Shown one piece after another: positions 9,360-18,513 of a stretch of 64,000 nucleotides of DNA. The notes beneath the pieces were generated by a model, which saw only the letters and a list, made by a program, of their open reading frames with translations, did no database searches and was not told where the DNA came from. A program made the translations under genes and the position numbers. Each line of letters opens with the position of its first letter. Position 1 is the first letter of the stretch. This DNA comes from Saccharopolyspora montiporae (GTDB lineage Bacteria; Actinomycetota; Actinomycetes; Mycobacteriales; Pseudonocardiaceae), in contig NZ_JADEYC010000021.1 in assembly GCF_015209505.1 (NCBI RefSeq), forward strand, positions 62,001 through 126,000. Direction: 5' to 3'.

Positions 9360-10222
9360 AGTTCACGCTGTCCCTGGCCATGTGTCCGCTCACCGAGCTC
9401 ACCGAGCTCACCCGCACCGCGGAGGAGTGCGGGTTCTCGTCGGTGGCCCTGCCGGACTCGCTGTTCTACTCCGAACACGTCTCGGCCGATTACCCCTACA
9501 CCGCCGACGGTTCGCGCATGTGGGACGCGGACACCCCGTGGGCGGACCCGCTGGTGACGACCGCCGCACTGGGTGCGGCCACCGAACGGATCCGGTTCTA
9601 CACCTCGGTACTCAAGCTCGGTCCGCGCAATCCGGTGCTGCTCGCCCGCCAGCTCGCCTCGGTCGCCGTGCTCACCGGCGACCGGTTCGGGCTCGGCGTC
9701 GGCGTGGGGTGGGCCCCGGAGGAGTTCGAGTGGTGCGGCGCTCCGTTCGAGCGGCGCGGCGCCCGGGTCGACGAGTCCATCGAGATCATCCGCCGGATTC
9801 TGCGCGGCGGGATGGTCGAATACCATGGCGAGCACTTCGATTTCGGCAAGCTGCAGATGAGTCCGGCCCCGGATCGCGCGATGCCGATCTACGTGGGCGG
9901 GCACAGCAAGCCCGCCCTGCGCCGCGCGGCGCGGGTCGGCGACGGCTGGGCCTCGGCCATGATGGGCATCGACGAACTGCGCAGCACGATCGGCACGCTC
10001 AGCGAACTACGCCGCGAATACGGCAACACCGGGCCGTTCGAGATCCAGGCGGTCTGCGTGGACCGGTTCGGACGGGACGGCTACCGCGAGCAGGCCGACA
10101 TCGGCGTCACGGACGCGATCACGGTGCCGTGGATGCTGGAGGGATACGGTTTCCACGCGCCGCTGCGCGACAAGCAGGACAGCATCCGACGGTTCGCCGA
10201 CGAGGTCGTCTCGGCGTTCTGA
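9356..10222 (+). CDS. LLM-class F420-dependent oxidoreductase
   Basis: Luciferase-like protein of 288 residues with the F420-type features RIRFYTSVLKLGPRNP, GDRFGLGVGVGWAPEEFEW and IYVGGHSKPALRRAARVGDGW. The ATG at 9356 overlaps the last bases of ltp3 (ATGA) and follows GGAGG, so it is translationally coupled to the aldolase genes. A sterol or acyl-CoA redox role is inferred from position only. It is not a close relative of the LLM protein at 4974-6047, being about 70 residues shorter with a different N-terminus. Confidence 0.8.
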   Translation: MKFTLSLAMCPLTELTELTRTAEECGFSSVALPDSLFYSEHVSADYPYTADGSRMWDADTPWADPLVTTAALGAATERIRFYTSVLKLGPRNPVLLARQLASVAVLTGDRFGLGVGVGWAPEEFEWCGAPFERRGARVDESIEIIRRILRGGMVEYHGEHFDFGKLQMSPAPDRAMPIYVGGHSKPALRRAARVGDGWASAMMGIDELRSTIGTLSELRREYGNTGPFEIQAVCVDRFGRDGYREQADIGVTDAITVPWMLEGYGFHAPLRDKQDSIRRFADEVVSAF

Positions 10223-10241
10223 GCGCTCCGGGAGGGAGATC

Positions 10242-10691
10242 ATGGCCGACGAGGACGGAATTTTCTGGTCGGCGACCGAGGAACCGCATCCGGCCCGCGA
10301 TCTGTCGCGGGCCTCGATGCGCGCGGTCGCCCGTGGGGACAAGCAGGCGTGGGTGGCGCTGTTCGCCGAGGACGGGTTCGTCGCCGACCCGGTCGGACCG
10401 TCGATGTTCGATCCGGAAGGGCACGGCCACCACGGGCGCACGGCCATCGCCGCGTTCTGGGACACGGCCATCGCCCAGGCCGAGCGCATCGAGTTCCACA
10501 TCGCCGATTCCTTCGCCGCGGGCGATGAATCGGCCAATGTCGGCCTGATCCGCACGTTCCTCGGCGACGGCAGCTGCATGGACGCCGAGGGTGTGTTCGT
10601 CTACCGCTCGGCGGGCGGCGGCCTGCTGCACTCCATGCGGGCTTTCTGGGAGGTAGACCGCGCCATGGCCACCCTGCGCCAGGCGGACTGA
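10242..10691 (+). CDS. Ketosteroid-isomerase-like (SnoaL/NTF2 fold) protein
   Basis: A 149-residue alpha+beta-barrel protein with GGAGGGAG before the ATG at 10242. The segment WVALFAEDGFVADPVG aligns with the catalytic-Asp segment of delta5-3-ketosteroid isomerases, giving Asp49 as the likely general base. A later stretch SMRAFW matches the family C-terminal strand. The second oxyanion-hole Asp of true isomerases is not clearly in register. It is the last gene of the 6132-10691 operon and is followed at once by a long terminator hairpin. A delta5-to-delta4 isomerase role fits the context, but a non-catalytic or different NTF2 function cannot be excluded. Confidence 0.75.
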   Translation: MADEDGIFWSATEEPHPARDLSRASMRAVARGDKQAWVALFAEDGFVADPVGPSMFDPEGHGHHGRTAIAAFWDTAIAQAERIEFHIADSFAAGDESANVGLIRTFLGDGSCMDAEGVFVYRSAGGGLLHSMRAFWEVDRAMATLRQAD

Positions 10692-10694
10692 ACA

Positions 10695-10750
10695 CACACG
10701 CAATGCGGCCGCCCACTGGTTCCCACCGGTGGGCGGCCGTATTGCGTGTG
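10695..10750 (+). terminator. Long terminator hairpin after the ltp operon
   Basis: An inverted repeat of 25 bases per arm with two mismatches (CACACGCAAT at 10695-10704 pairing with ATTGCGTGTG at 10741-10750) encloses a six-base loop, starting three bases after the stop codon. Confidence 0.85.
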
Positions 10751-10820
10751 CGACGGGTATTCCCGCAACCCGCACGCACGGGTGCGGCGACCACCAGCAG
10801 TGGCCGCCGCATCCATGGAA

Positions 10821-10935
10821 AACCCGCTCAGCTAGGACTTTTCCCAAGCGGCGAAAGCCGCTTCCACCCCACCGATCAACCGGCACCGCCGCGGGTTCTC
10901 AGCGGTGCGGGCGAGGGCAGCCCCGACGTGGCGTA
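10821..10935 (+). repeat. Intergenic hairpin repeat, copy 1 of 3
   Basis: Lies between the ltp-operon terminator and the cyp125 stop. A perfect stem AAGCGGC (10846-10852) and GCCGCTT (10857-10863) with a GAAA loop is followed by the conserved strand CCGATCAACC. An outer pair AACCCGC (10821-10827)/GCGGGTT (10891-10897) closes it. The core recurs at 25441-25625 and 30739-30932 in the same orientation; copies 1 and 3 share 27 identical consecutive bases at 10870-10896. No protein-coding character seen. Confidence 0.75.
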
Positions 10936-11020
10936 GGACGCCACTCGTTGTCGTGATCCCGCAGCCCGCGCACCGCTGAGGTTTCGCTCCTGGCACTACC
11001 CAGAGAACGGCCCGCGCTGC

Positions 11021-12247
11021 TCAGGCATACCGGACCTGGAATTCCTTGATCCCGTTGAGCCATCCGGAGCGCAGCCGGCGTGGTTCGGCGGCCTTGCTGA
11101 TGTCGGGCATCTGGTCGGCGATCGCGTTGAAGATGAGGTCGATCTCCAGGCGCGCGAGGTTGGCACCCAGGCAGAAGTGCGCGCCGGTGCCGCCGAAGCC
11201 GACGTGCGGGTTCGGATCACGGGTGATATCGAACTTGTCCGGTTCATCGAAGACGTCCGGGTCGAAGTTGGCCGAGCTGTAGAACATGCCGACCCGGTCG
11301 CCCTCGCTGATGTGCACACCGCCGAGTTCGGTGTCGGCCAGCGCGGTGCGCTGGAAGGCGATCACCGGAGTGGACCAGCGCACAATCTCGTCGGCGGTGG
11401 TCGAGGGGCGCTGCTGCTTGTAGAGCTCCCACTGGTCCGGGTGCTCCAGGAACGCGTGCATTCCGTGCGTGATGGCGTTGCGCGTCGTCTCGTTGCCGGC
11501 CACGGCCAGCAGGATCACGAAGAAGCCGAATTCGTCGGAGGAGAGCCCATTGCCGTCCACGTCGGCTTGGATGAGCTTGGTGGCGATGTCGTCCATCGGG
11601 CACTTGCTGCGCTCTTCGGCCATGTTGGTGAAGTAGGAGAGGATCTCCGTGGCCGCCGTCTCCGGCTGGACGTCGTACTCCGGGTCGTCGTAGCCGATCA
11701 TCTGGTTCGACCAGTCGAAGATGTCCCGGCGGTGCTCCTGCGGGATGCCGATCAGTTCCGCGATGGCCTGCAGCGGGAGTTCGCAGGCGATGTCGGTGAC
11801 GAAGTCACCGCTGCCGGAGGACCGGGCATCGGCGACGATCTGCGCGGCGCGGTCGCGCAGCGCCGCCTCCAGGCTGTTGATCGCCCGCGGGGTGAACCCC
11901 CGCTGCACGATCTTGCGGAGCTTGGTGTGCTGCGGTGGGTCGATGTTGAGCAGGATGAACCGCTGCAGCTCGATCTGGTCGCGGGTCATGTCCGCCGTGA
12001 ACCGGGTGATCGCCGTGTTCTGCCAAGACGAGAAGATGTCGGTCCGCTTGGAGATCTCCTTGACGTCGGCGTGCTTGCTCGCGACCCACAAGCCTTCGTC
12101 GTCGAAGCCCGCGCACCGGTTGGGTTGGGCGTTCCACCACACCGGTGCGGTGCGGCGCAGTTCGGCGAACTCGTGCAGCGGAAGCCGTTCGGCAAGCAAA
12201 TCTGGATCGGTGAAGTCGAAGCCTTCCGGAACGCTCGGTGCTACCAC
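11021..12247 (-). CDS. cyp125: Cytochrome P450 CYP125, steroid C26/C27 hydroxylase
   Basis: P450 of 408 residues, highly similar to CYP125A1 in many stretches: FDFTDPD near the N-terminus, the I-helix AGNETTRNAITHGM, and the haem-binding loop VGFGGTGAHFCLGANLAR whose Cys ligates the haem. CYP125 oxidises the terminal side-chain carbon of cholesterol or cholestenone to start side-chain degradation. I chose GTG at 12247, because AGGAGG lies five bases upstream and a longer version would run through the operator at 12284-12297. It is divergent from kshA with about 435 bases between and is probably KstR-controlled. Confidence 0.92.
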   Translation of the reverse strand: MVAPSVPEGFDFTDPDLLAERLPLHEFAELRRTAPVWWNAQPNRCAGFDDEGLWVASKHADVKEISKRTDIFSSWQNTAITRFTADMTRDQIELQRFILLNIDPPQHTKLRKIVQRGFTPRAINSLEAALRDRAAQIVADARSSGSGDFVTDIACELPLQAIAELIGIPQEHRRDIFDWSNQMIGYDDPEYDVQPETAATEILSYFTNMAEERSKCPMDDIATKLIQADVDGNGLSSDEFGFFVILLAVAGNETTRNAITHGMHAFLEHPDQWELYKQQRPSTTADEIVRWSTPVIAFQRTALADTELGGVHISEGDRVGMFYSSANFDPDVFDEPDKFDITRDPNPHVGFGGTGAHFCLGANLARLEIDLIFNAIADQMPDISKAAEPRRLRSGWLNGIKEFQVRYA

Positions 12248-12283
12248 GGCTACCTCCTGATCGACCGCGCGACCACAATTAGG

Positions 12284-12297
12284 TGGAACTTGTTCTA
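12284..12297. promoter_or_regulatory. KstR-like operator at cyp125
   Basis: TGGAACTTGTTCTA matches all eight fixed bases of TnnAACnnGTTnnA and lies 36 bases upstream of the cyp125 GTG. Confidence 0.75.
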
Positions 12298-12507
12298 TCC
12301 ATGCCTCGGCCATGGTGGGCGGCAACGGCAGCGCGTTCGCGGCCCCGGCGCCTGCCGGCCAGGCGGAGTAGCCTGCCGAAACCGCAGGCATCACGAGAAA
12401 AGCACACCTCGTATGCCGCAGTAAACCCCTGTAACAGCGCTATCGGCCGAGTGGCCACACCGGCCTCCTGGTGCAGCGCGGTGCGCTCCGGTGCAGCACG
12501 CGAGGCA

Positions 12508-12562
12508 TCGAGAACTCGTTCTCGATCTTCCGGGGTGCGGCGCAGATGAAGAACAGGTTCTC
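12508..12562. promoter_or_regulatory. Two additional AACnnGTT palindromes
   Basis: TCGAGAACTCGTTCTCGA at 12508-12525 is a palindrome with two perfect 8-base arms around TC. AAGAACAGGTTCTC at 12549-12562 is a weaker relative. Both keep the KstR core AACnnGTT but lack the flanking T and A. They may be auxiliary KstR sites or sites for another TetR protein. Confidence 0.4.
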
Positions 12563-12614
12563 GATGGCGAATCGCGTACTTCGCACGGGGTGTGGCGCAC
12601 AAGGGCCTGCAATC

Positions 12615-12628
12615 TATAACATGTTCCA
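12615..12628. promoter_or_regulatory. KstR-like operator at kshA
   Basis: TATAACATGTTCCA matches all eight fixed consensus bases and ends 54 bases before the kshA start. Confidence 0.75.
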
Positions 12629-12682
12629 CTAGAATCGAGGGGCGGTGACACCCCCGAGGATCGCGAGCGCGGAGGGATCCAG

Positions 12683-13864
12683 ATGACGGCGGCAGCCAAC
12701 GAGCACGACGAGGTCCGCACGATCGACGTCGGTACTCCACCGACCAGGTTCGCCCGCGGCTGGCACTGCCTGGGCCTGGCCGAAACCTTCCGGGACGGCA
12801 AGCCGCACGCGGTGACCGCGTTCGACACGAAACTCGTGGTCTTCCAGGGCGAGGACGGCGGGCTCAACGTGCTCGACGCCTACTGCAGGCACATGGGCGG
12901 CGATCTCAGCCAGGGCACGGTCAAGGGCGATTCGGTGGCCTGCCCGTTCCACGACTGGCGCTGGGGCGGGGACGGCAAGTGCACCTCCATCCCCTACACC
13001 CGGCGCGTGCCACCGCGCGCCCGCACCCGCGCCTGGCCGGTGCTGGAGCGCAACAAGCAGCTGTTCGTGTGGAACGACCCGGAAGGCAAGCCGCCGCCGG
13101 ACGACGTCACGATCCCGCACCTGCCGGAGGTCGACTCCGACGAGTGGAGCAACTGGACGTGGGACAGCGTGCTCATCGAAGGGTCCAACTGCCGCGAGAT
13201 CATCGACAACGTCGTGGACATGGCGCACTTCTTCTACATCCACTTCGCGTTCCCGACGTACTTCAAGAACGTCTTCGAAGGCCACATCGCCACCCAATAC
13301 CTCAACACCAAGGGCAGGCCGGACGTCGACGGCTCCAGCGGCAACTACGCGGGCGATGACAGCAAGTTGGAATCGGTCGCCTCCTACTACGGCCCCTCCT
13401 ACATGATCGACTGGCTGTACAACGACTACAAGGGCACGGTCATCGAGACGATCCTGATCAACTGCCACTACCCCGTCTCGGCCAACTCGTTCGTCCTGCA
13501 GTGGGGCGTCTTGGCCAAGAAGCTGCCCGGCCTGTCCGACGAGCAAGCCGACAAGCTCGCCGCCAAGTTCGCCGAAGGCACCGGGGCAGGCTTCCTGCAG
13601 GACGTGGAGATCTGGCGGAACAAGACGCGCATCGACAATCCGCTGCTGTGCCAGGACGACGGACCGGTCTACCAGCTGCGCCGCTGGTACGAGCAGTTCT
13701 ACGTCGACGCAGACGAGGTGTCCGACGACATGGTGGCGCGCTTCGAGTTCGAAGTGGACACCACGCGCGCCAACGAGGCCTGGGAGCGCGAAGTGCAGGA
13801 GAACCTGGCGGCCGCGCAAGAGGCGGCCGCGGACGCCGGCGACCCCGCAGAGGCGGCGCGGTGA
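12683..13864 (+). CDS. kshA: 3-ketosteroid 9-alpha-hydroxylase oxygenase KshA
   Basis: Rieske non-haem iron oxygenase of 393 residues. The Rieske [2Fe-2S] ligands are Cys68/His70 (CRHMGGDL) and Cys87/His90 (CPFHDW). The mononuclear iron ligands are His182 and His187 in NVVDMAHFFYIHFAF and Asp307 in FLQDVEIW. KshA, fed electrons by the reductase KshB (not in this window), 9-alpha-hydroxylates androstadienedione, which opens ring B. The ATG at 12683 follows GGAGG. The C-terminal 25 residues are Ala/Glu-rich. The stop overlaps the GTG of the small gene at 13861. This is one of the surest calls in the window. Confidence 0.95.
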   Translation: MTAAANEHDEVRTIDVGTPPTRFARGWHCLGLAETFRDGKPHAVTAFDTKLVVFQGEDGGLNVLDAYCRHMGGDLSQGTVKGDSVACPFHDWRWGGDGKCTSIPYTRRVPPRARTRAWPVLERNKQLFVWNDPEGKPPPDDVTIPHLPEVDSDEWSNWTWDSVLIEGSNCREIIDNVVDMAHFFYIHFAFPTYFKNVFEGHIATQYLNTKGRPDVDGSSGNYAGDDSKLESVASYYGPSYMIDWLYNDYKGTVIETILINCHYPVSANSFVLQWGVLAKKLPGLSDEQADKLAAKFAEGTGAGFLQDVEIWRNKTRIDNPLLCQDDGPVYQLRRWYEQFYVDADEVSDDMVARFEFEVDTTRANEAWEREVQENLAAAQEAAADAGDPAEAAR

Positions 13865-14148
13865 GCGGCTGGGCGAAGGCACCGGACCTCGCCGACCGGC
13901 CCGCCGAGCGGGACCGGGTGCGCAGGCGCACCGCCGCGGACCGCGAGGAGCAGCTCACCGGCGGTCTGCGGCCGGTGGAATGCACGACGTGCGGGGCCCG
14001 GGTCCTCGCGCGCAAGAACAGCCCGCAGCACACCAGCATCCAGTGGACCGGCGATGCCGCGGCGCGGTGCCCGGAACTGACCGGGACCGCGGGCGGCTCC
14101 TGCGCGGCGCTGCGGGCCCGGATCGATACCGCGGTGGATCCCGGCTGA
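13861..14148 (+). CDS. Small Cys-containing protein coupled to kshA (Rv3527-like position)
   Basis: A 95-residue protein whose GTG overlaps the kshA stop (GTGA), so it is very probably translated with kshA. It contains a CxxC pair (VECTTCGARVLARKN) and two later cysteines (ARCPELTG and GGSCAAL), suggesting a metal or zinc site, and it is otherwise rich in Arg, Ala and Glu. M. tuberculosis has a small unknown gene, Rv3527, at the same place after kshA. No function is known; an accessory role for the oxygenase is only a guess. Confidence 0.7.
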   Translation: MSGWAKAPDLADRPAERDRVRRRTAADREEQLTGGLRPVECTTCGARVLARKNSPQHTSIQWTGDAAARCPELTGTAGGSCAALRARIDTAVDPG

Positions 14149-14203
14149 ACCACCGCCCCCGTACGGCGGGTGTGCCGGGGACCCGGCCGTTCGGCACACT
14201 TGA

Positions 14204-15262
<1,059 letters not shown>

Positions 15263-15272
15263 CGCCGACCCG

Positions 15273-16355
15273 TCAGCCGCGCGAGGTGTTCTGCAGCGTG
15301 CAGCAGCGCCCACCGGTCACCGGCATCCCCGCAGGCAGATCGCGGCCCCGGAAGATGCCGTTGGCCGCGGTGGTCCGGCTCAGCGCGTCGGCGGCGAGCA
15401 CCACGGCTCCGGCGGTCCAGGTCGAGCACTCCTCCGGCCAGCGCTTGCCGTCGGCGTAGACGTACCCGGTCCAGTACGAACCGTCCGGATCGCGCAGGTG
15501 CTGCATGGCGGCCAGCAGCTCGGCGGCCGGGCCGTCCGCGCCGATCGCGTCCAGGCTCAGCACCAGCTCGCAGGTCTCGGCGCCGGTGACCCAGGGGTGG
15601 TCGTCCACGCAGCGCGCGCCCAGGCCGTCGACTACGAAATCGTCCCAGCGCTGCGCGATGCGCTGCTCGGCGGGCGCGCCGCGCAGCGCACCGCCGAGCA
15701 CCGGGTAATACCAGTCCATCGAATAACGGGACTTCTCGGTGAACGCCTCCGGGTGCGTCTGCAGCACGTGCGCGAGCTTGCCCAGCGCGATCTCCCAGCC
15801 CGGCTGCGGCGAACCCACCCGGTCGGCCAGCGCCAGCGCGCACCGCAGGCCGTGGTGGATGCTGGAGCAGCCGGACAGCAGCGCCTCGCCCGCCGGATCG
15901 CCGAACGCGTTGACCGCCCAGTCGATCTCGCCCCGCTCGCGCTGCGCGGTGAGCACGAAGTCCACCGCCGCGCGCACCATCGGCCACATCCGCGCGGCGA
16001 ACGCGTCGTCCCCGGTGAGCAGCACGTGGTGCCAGACGCCCACCGCCGGGTAGGCGCAGAAGTTGGTGTCGGCGGCGGCATCCTCCACCACCCCGTCGCG
16101 CACCTGCAGCGGCCAAGAACCGTCGGCGCGCTGGGTGGTGCGCAGCCATTCGTAGGCGCGAGCGGCGTCGTCGGCGAGGCCTGCCACGGCCATCGCCATC
16201 GCCGACTCGACGTGGTCCCAGGGGTCCACGTGCCCGCCCGGGAACCACGGGATCGCGCCGGATTCCTGCTGCACCGCGGCGATGGACCGACCGGTGCGGG
16301 CGATGTCCTCGGCACGGAGCACGCCCGGCAGGGCCGGCAGGTCAGCCCGCGGCAC
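15273..16355 (-). CDS. Alpha/alpha-toroid (prenyltransferase/squalene-cyclase-like) protein
   Basis: A 360-residue protein with repeated helical hairpins of the terpenoid cyclase/prenyltransferase toroid fold. QW-like repeats are visible as TTQRADGSWPLQV and QHLRDPDGSYWTGYVY. The acidic DxDD motif of squalene-hopene cyclases is absent, and the length is about half that of a cyclase, so catalysis of cyclisation is unlikely. The GTG at 16355 lies inside the end of the methyltransferase gene (14-base overlap). It is the last gene of a three-gene operon with a GT4 glycosyltransferase and a methyltransferase, so a role in glycan or glycolipid synthesis is a reasonable inference. Confidence 0.7.
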   Translation of the reverse strand: MPRADLPALPGVLRAEDIARTGRSIAAVQQESGAIPWFPGGHVDPWDHVESAMAMAVAGLADDAARAYEWLRTTQRADGSWPLQVRDGVVEDAAADTNFCAYPAVGVWHHVLLTGDDAFAARMWPMVRAAVDFVLTAQRERGEIDWAVNAFGDPAGEALLSGCSSIHHGLRCALALADRVGSPQPGWEIALGKLAHVLQTHPEAFTEKSRYSMDWYYPVLGGALRGAPAEQRIAQRWDDFVVDGLGARCVDDHPWVTGAETCELVLSLDAIGADGPAAELLAAMQHLRDPDGSYWTGYVYADGKRWPEECSTWTAGAVVLAADALSRTTAANGIFRGRDLPAGMPVTGGRCCTLQNTSRG

Positions 16356-17073
16356 TGGCGGCTCCCGGCTTGCCCAGGTACACGGCCAGGCTCTTGCCGA
16401 TCACCGGGTCGAGCAGCCGCTCGGCGGTGCGGGTGATCCACGGCCGCTGCATCAGGTCCCACACCAAGAACCGGTGGTAGAGCTTCGGCAGCGGGTGGCC
16501 GTCGTTCTCGGTGCCCACCGCGCACTTGATCCACCAGTACGGCGCGTGCAGCGCGTGCGCGTGGTGGTGGAACGCCGGGCGCAGCCCGGAATCGGCGAGC
16601 TTGCCGATGAGTTCGCCCGCGGTGTAGATGCGCACGTGGCCGCCCTCGACCTCGTGGTACTCGTCGGACAGCGCCCAGCAGACCCGTTCCGGCCCGTAGC
16701 GCGGCACCGTCACCACCACCCGGCCGCCGGGGCGCACCACGCGGACCAGCTCGTCCATCGCCGCGGTGTCGTCCGGGATGTGCTCCATGATCTCGGAGGC
16801 GATCGCGCAGTCGAAGTGCCCGTCCGGGAACGGCAGCGCCAGCGCGTCACCGACGACCGCCTGCGCCTGCGCCCCGTCCGGGACGTGGCCCTCGGCCTTC
16901 ATCGCCGCGAACATCTCGTCGACCTGCTCCAGCTCGGCGGCGTCCTGGTCGTAGGCCACCACGTCGGCCCCGCGCCGGTACAGCTCGAAGGAGTGCCGCC
17001 CGGCACCCGCGCCCAGGTCCAGCACCCGCTGTCCGGGGCGCACCCCCAGCTTGTCGAAATCCACCGTCAGCAA
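16342..17073 (-). CDS. SAM-dependent methyltransferase (Methyltransf_11 type)
   Basis: A 243-residue class I methyltransferase with VLDLGAGAGRHSFELYRRGADVVAYD as motif I region, FDCAIASEIMEHIPDD and RPGGRVVVTVPRYGPE. A TTG at 17073 is the best start, with AGGAGG upstream; no ATG or GTG fits the N-terminus. It sits 36 bases after the glycosyltransferase and overlaps the toroid gene. Its C-terminus (about residues 190-243) is basic and hydrophobic and may contact membrane lipid. The acceptor is unknown. Confidence 0.75.
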   Translation of the reverse strand: MLTVDFDKLGVRPGQRVLDLGAGAGRHSFELYRRGADVVAYDQDAAELEQVDEMFAAMKAEGHVPDGAQAQAVVGDALALPFPDGHFDCAIASEIMEHIPDDTAAMDELVRVVRPGGRVVVTVPRYGPERVCWALSDEYHEVEGGHVRIYTAGELIGKLADSGLRPAFHHHAHALHAPYWWIKCAVGTENDGHPLPKLYHRFLVWDLMQRPWITRTAERLLDPVIGKSLAVYLGKPGAASAAG

Positions 17074-17109
17074 CGCGTCAGTCCTCCTCGGGTTCTCGAA
17101 ATGCGGCGC

Positions 17110-18357
17110 TCACCGGCGCGCGCGGGCGTACGAGGTCCGCTCGACGGCCTCGGCGTAGCAGTCGACCGTGGCCGCGGCCACCGACTTCCAGCTGTACTTC
17201 TCCAGCACCCGCTGCCGGCCGGCCTCGCCGAGCTGCCGCCTGCGCCGCGGGGACTCCAGCAGGCCGGCCAGGCCCGCCGCGAGGGCCTCGGGATCGCCGG
17301 GGGTGACCAGGTCGGCGCACAAGCCGTCGGGTCCGGCGACCTCCGGGATCGCCCCGGCCCTGCTGGCCACCAGCGGGGTCGCGCAGGACATGGCCTCCAC
17401 GGTGGGTAACGAGAAGCCCTCGTACAGCGAGGGAACACAAGCGACCTCGGCCGAACCGAAAAGGTCGGCGAGCTCGGCGTCACCGATCCCGCTGACGGTG
17501 CGCACCACATCGCCTATGGCCAGTTCGTCGATGAGCTGCTCGGTGGGTCCGCCGGGAATGGGTTTGGCGACCAGCACCAGCTCCACCGCGCGCTCGGTGC
17601 GCAGCTTGGCCACGGCTTCCAACAGCGGCCCGATCCCCTTCATCGGGGTGTCCGCGCTGGCCATGGCCACGATTCGGCCCGGGACGCGGGGTTGTTGCGG
17701 CGGGCGGAAGACGTCGGCGTCCACACCGAGCGGGACGACCTGCAGCTGGTCACGGGCGACGGCGAAGTCACGGCTGATGTCGCCGGCCGAGGATTCGGAC
17801 ACGGTCAGCAGCTGCGGGATCCGCCGCGCCACCCTGGCCTGCATCTTCACGAACCCGTACCAGCGCCGCAGGCCGATGCGCCGCCATCCCCGCGCGTTGG
17901 CCAGGTCCACCCGGCGGTCGTGGCTGATCGGGTGGTGCACGGTGGCCACCAGCGGCATCCCGGAGCGCTGCACCGACAGCAGGCCGTAACCGAGGCACTG
18001 GTTGTCGTGCACCACGTCGAACTCGTGCGCGCGAGCGCGCAGCAGCCGCGCGGCGCGCAGGCTGAACGTGAGCGGCTCGGGGAAGCCCGCGCTCCACATC
18101 CCGCCGACTTCCAGCAGGTCGATCCCGTCGCGGATCTCCCGCGGGCGCGGGGTGCGGAACGGGTTGGGCTCCGCGTAGAGGTCCAGGCTCGGCACCGGCG
18201 TCAGCGCCACACCAGCGTCGAGCTGGGGGTACGGCTGCCCGGAAAGCACCTCGACGTGGTGGCCGAGCTCGGCGAGGCCGCGGCTGAGGTGGCGGACGTA
18301 CACGCCCTGGCCGCCGGAGTGCGGCTTACTGCGGTACGACAGCAGCGCGATTCGCAC
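17110..18357 (-). CDS. Glycosyltransferase family 4 (GT-B fold)
   Basis: A 415-residue GT4 enzyme. The N-terminal domain begins MRIALLSYRSKPHSGGQGVYVR with the glycine-rich acceptor loop. The C-terminal nucleotide-sugar domain has VAMASADTPMKGIGPLLEAV and the EX7E-type element SLYEGFSLPTVEAMS. The GTG at 18357 follows GAGGTG. It heads the three-gene minus-strand cassette, and its promoter faces kstR across a KstR-like box 42 bases upstream. It probably transfers a sugar from an NDP donor to a lipid or glycan acceptor at the cytoplasmic face of the membrane. Confidence 0.82.
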   Translation of the reverse strand: MRIALLSYRSKPHSGGQGVYVRHLSRGLAELGHHVEVLSGQPYPQLDAGVALTPVPSLDLYAEPNPFRTPRPREIRDGIDLLEVGGMWSAGFPEPLTFSLRAARLLRARAHEFDVVHDNQCLGYGLLSVQRSGMPLVATVHHPISHDRRVDLANARGWRRIGLRRWYGFVKMQARVARRIPQLLTVSESSAGDISRDFAVARDQLQVVPLGVDADVFRPPQQPRVPGRIVAMASADTPMKGIGPLLEAVAKLRTERAVELVLVAKPIPGGPTEQLIDELAIGDVVRTVSGIGDAELADLFGSAEVACVPSLYEGFSLPTVEAMSCATPLVASRAGAIPEVAGPDGLCADLVTPGDPEALAAGLAGLLESPRRRRQLGEAGRQRVLEKYSWKSVAAATVDCYAEAVERTSYARARR

Positions 18358-18398
18358 GATTCACCTCACACCGCTTCGAGTCGACCGGCTCGGTAGAC

Positions 18399-18412
18399 TG
18401 GAACATGTTTCG
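18399..18412. promoter_or_regulatory. KstR-like operator in the GT4/kstR divergent promoter
   Basis: TGGAACATGTTTCG matches seven of eight fixed consensus bases (last A replaced by G). It lies about 100 bases upstream of the kstR ATG and 42 upstream of the GT4 GTG, which suggests KstR autoregulation and possibly control of the glycosyltransferase cassette. Confidence 0.7.
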
Positions 18413-18513
18413 ATCGGACCACGTCGATCACCTTAACCCGTCGGGGTGGTCGACCGAGGTACCGAGTGGCGACGAACACGGAGCACGACCGATTACTGAG
18501 GGGACCGACTCGG

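Larger units (their letters stand above)
12248..12682. other. Divergent cyp125/kshA control region, no gene seen
   Basis: The 435 bases hold two full-consensus KstR-like boxes, two further AACnnGTT palindromes (12508-12525, 12549-12562) and a small hairpin GCCTGC/GCAGGC at 12371-12389. I see no open frame with a credible start, ribosome-binding site and family match. Confidence 0.6.

Noticed and set aside
10751-10820. Small open frames in the gap after the ltp terminator
   Set aside because: They have no ribosome-binding site, cross the repeat, and show no conserved motif.
12279-12740. Possible 153-residue minus-strand gene between cyp125 and kshA
   Set aside because: It runs through the kshA start and the operators, has no ribosome-binding site and no recognisable domain.
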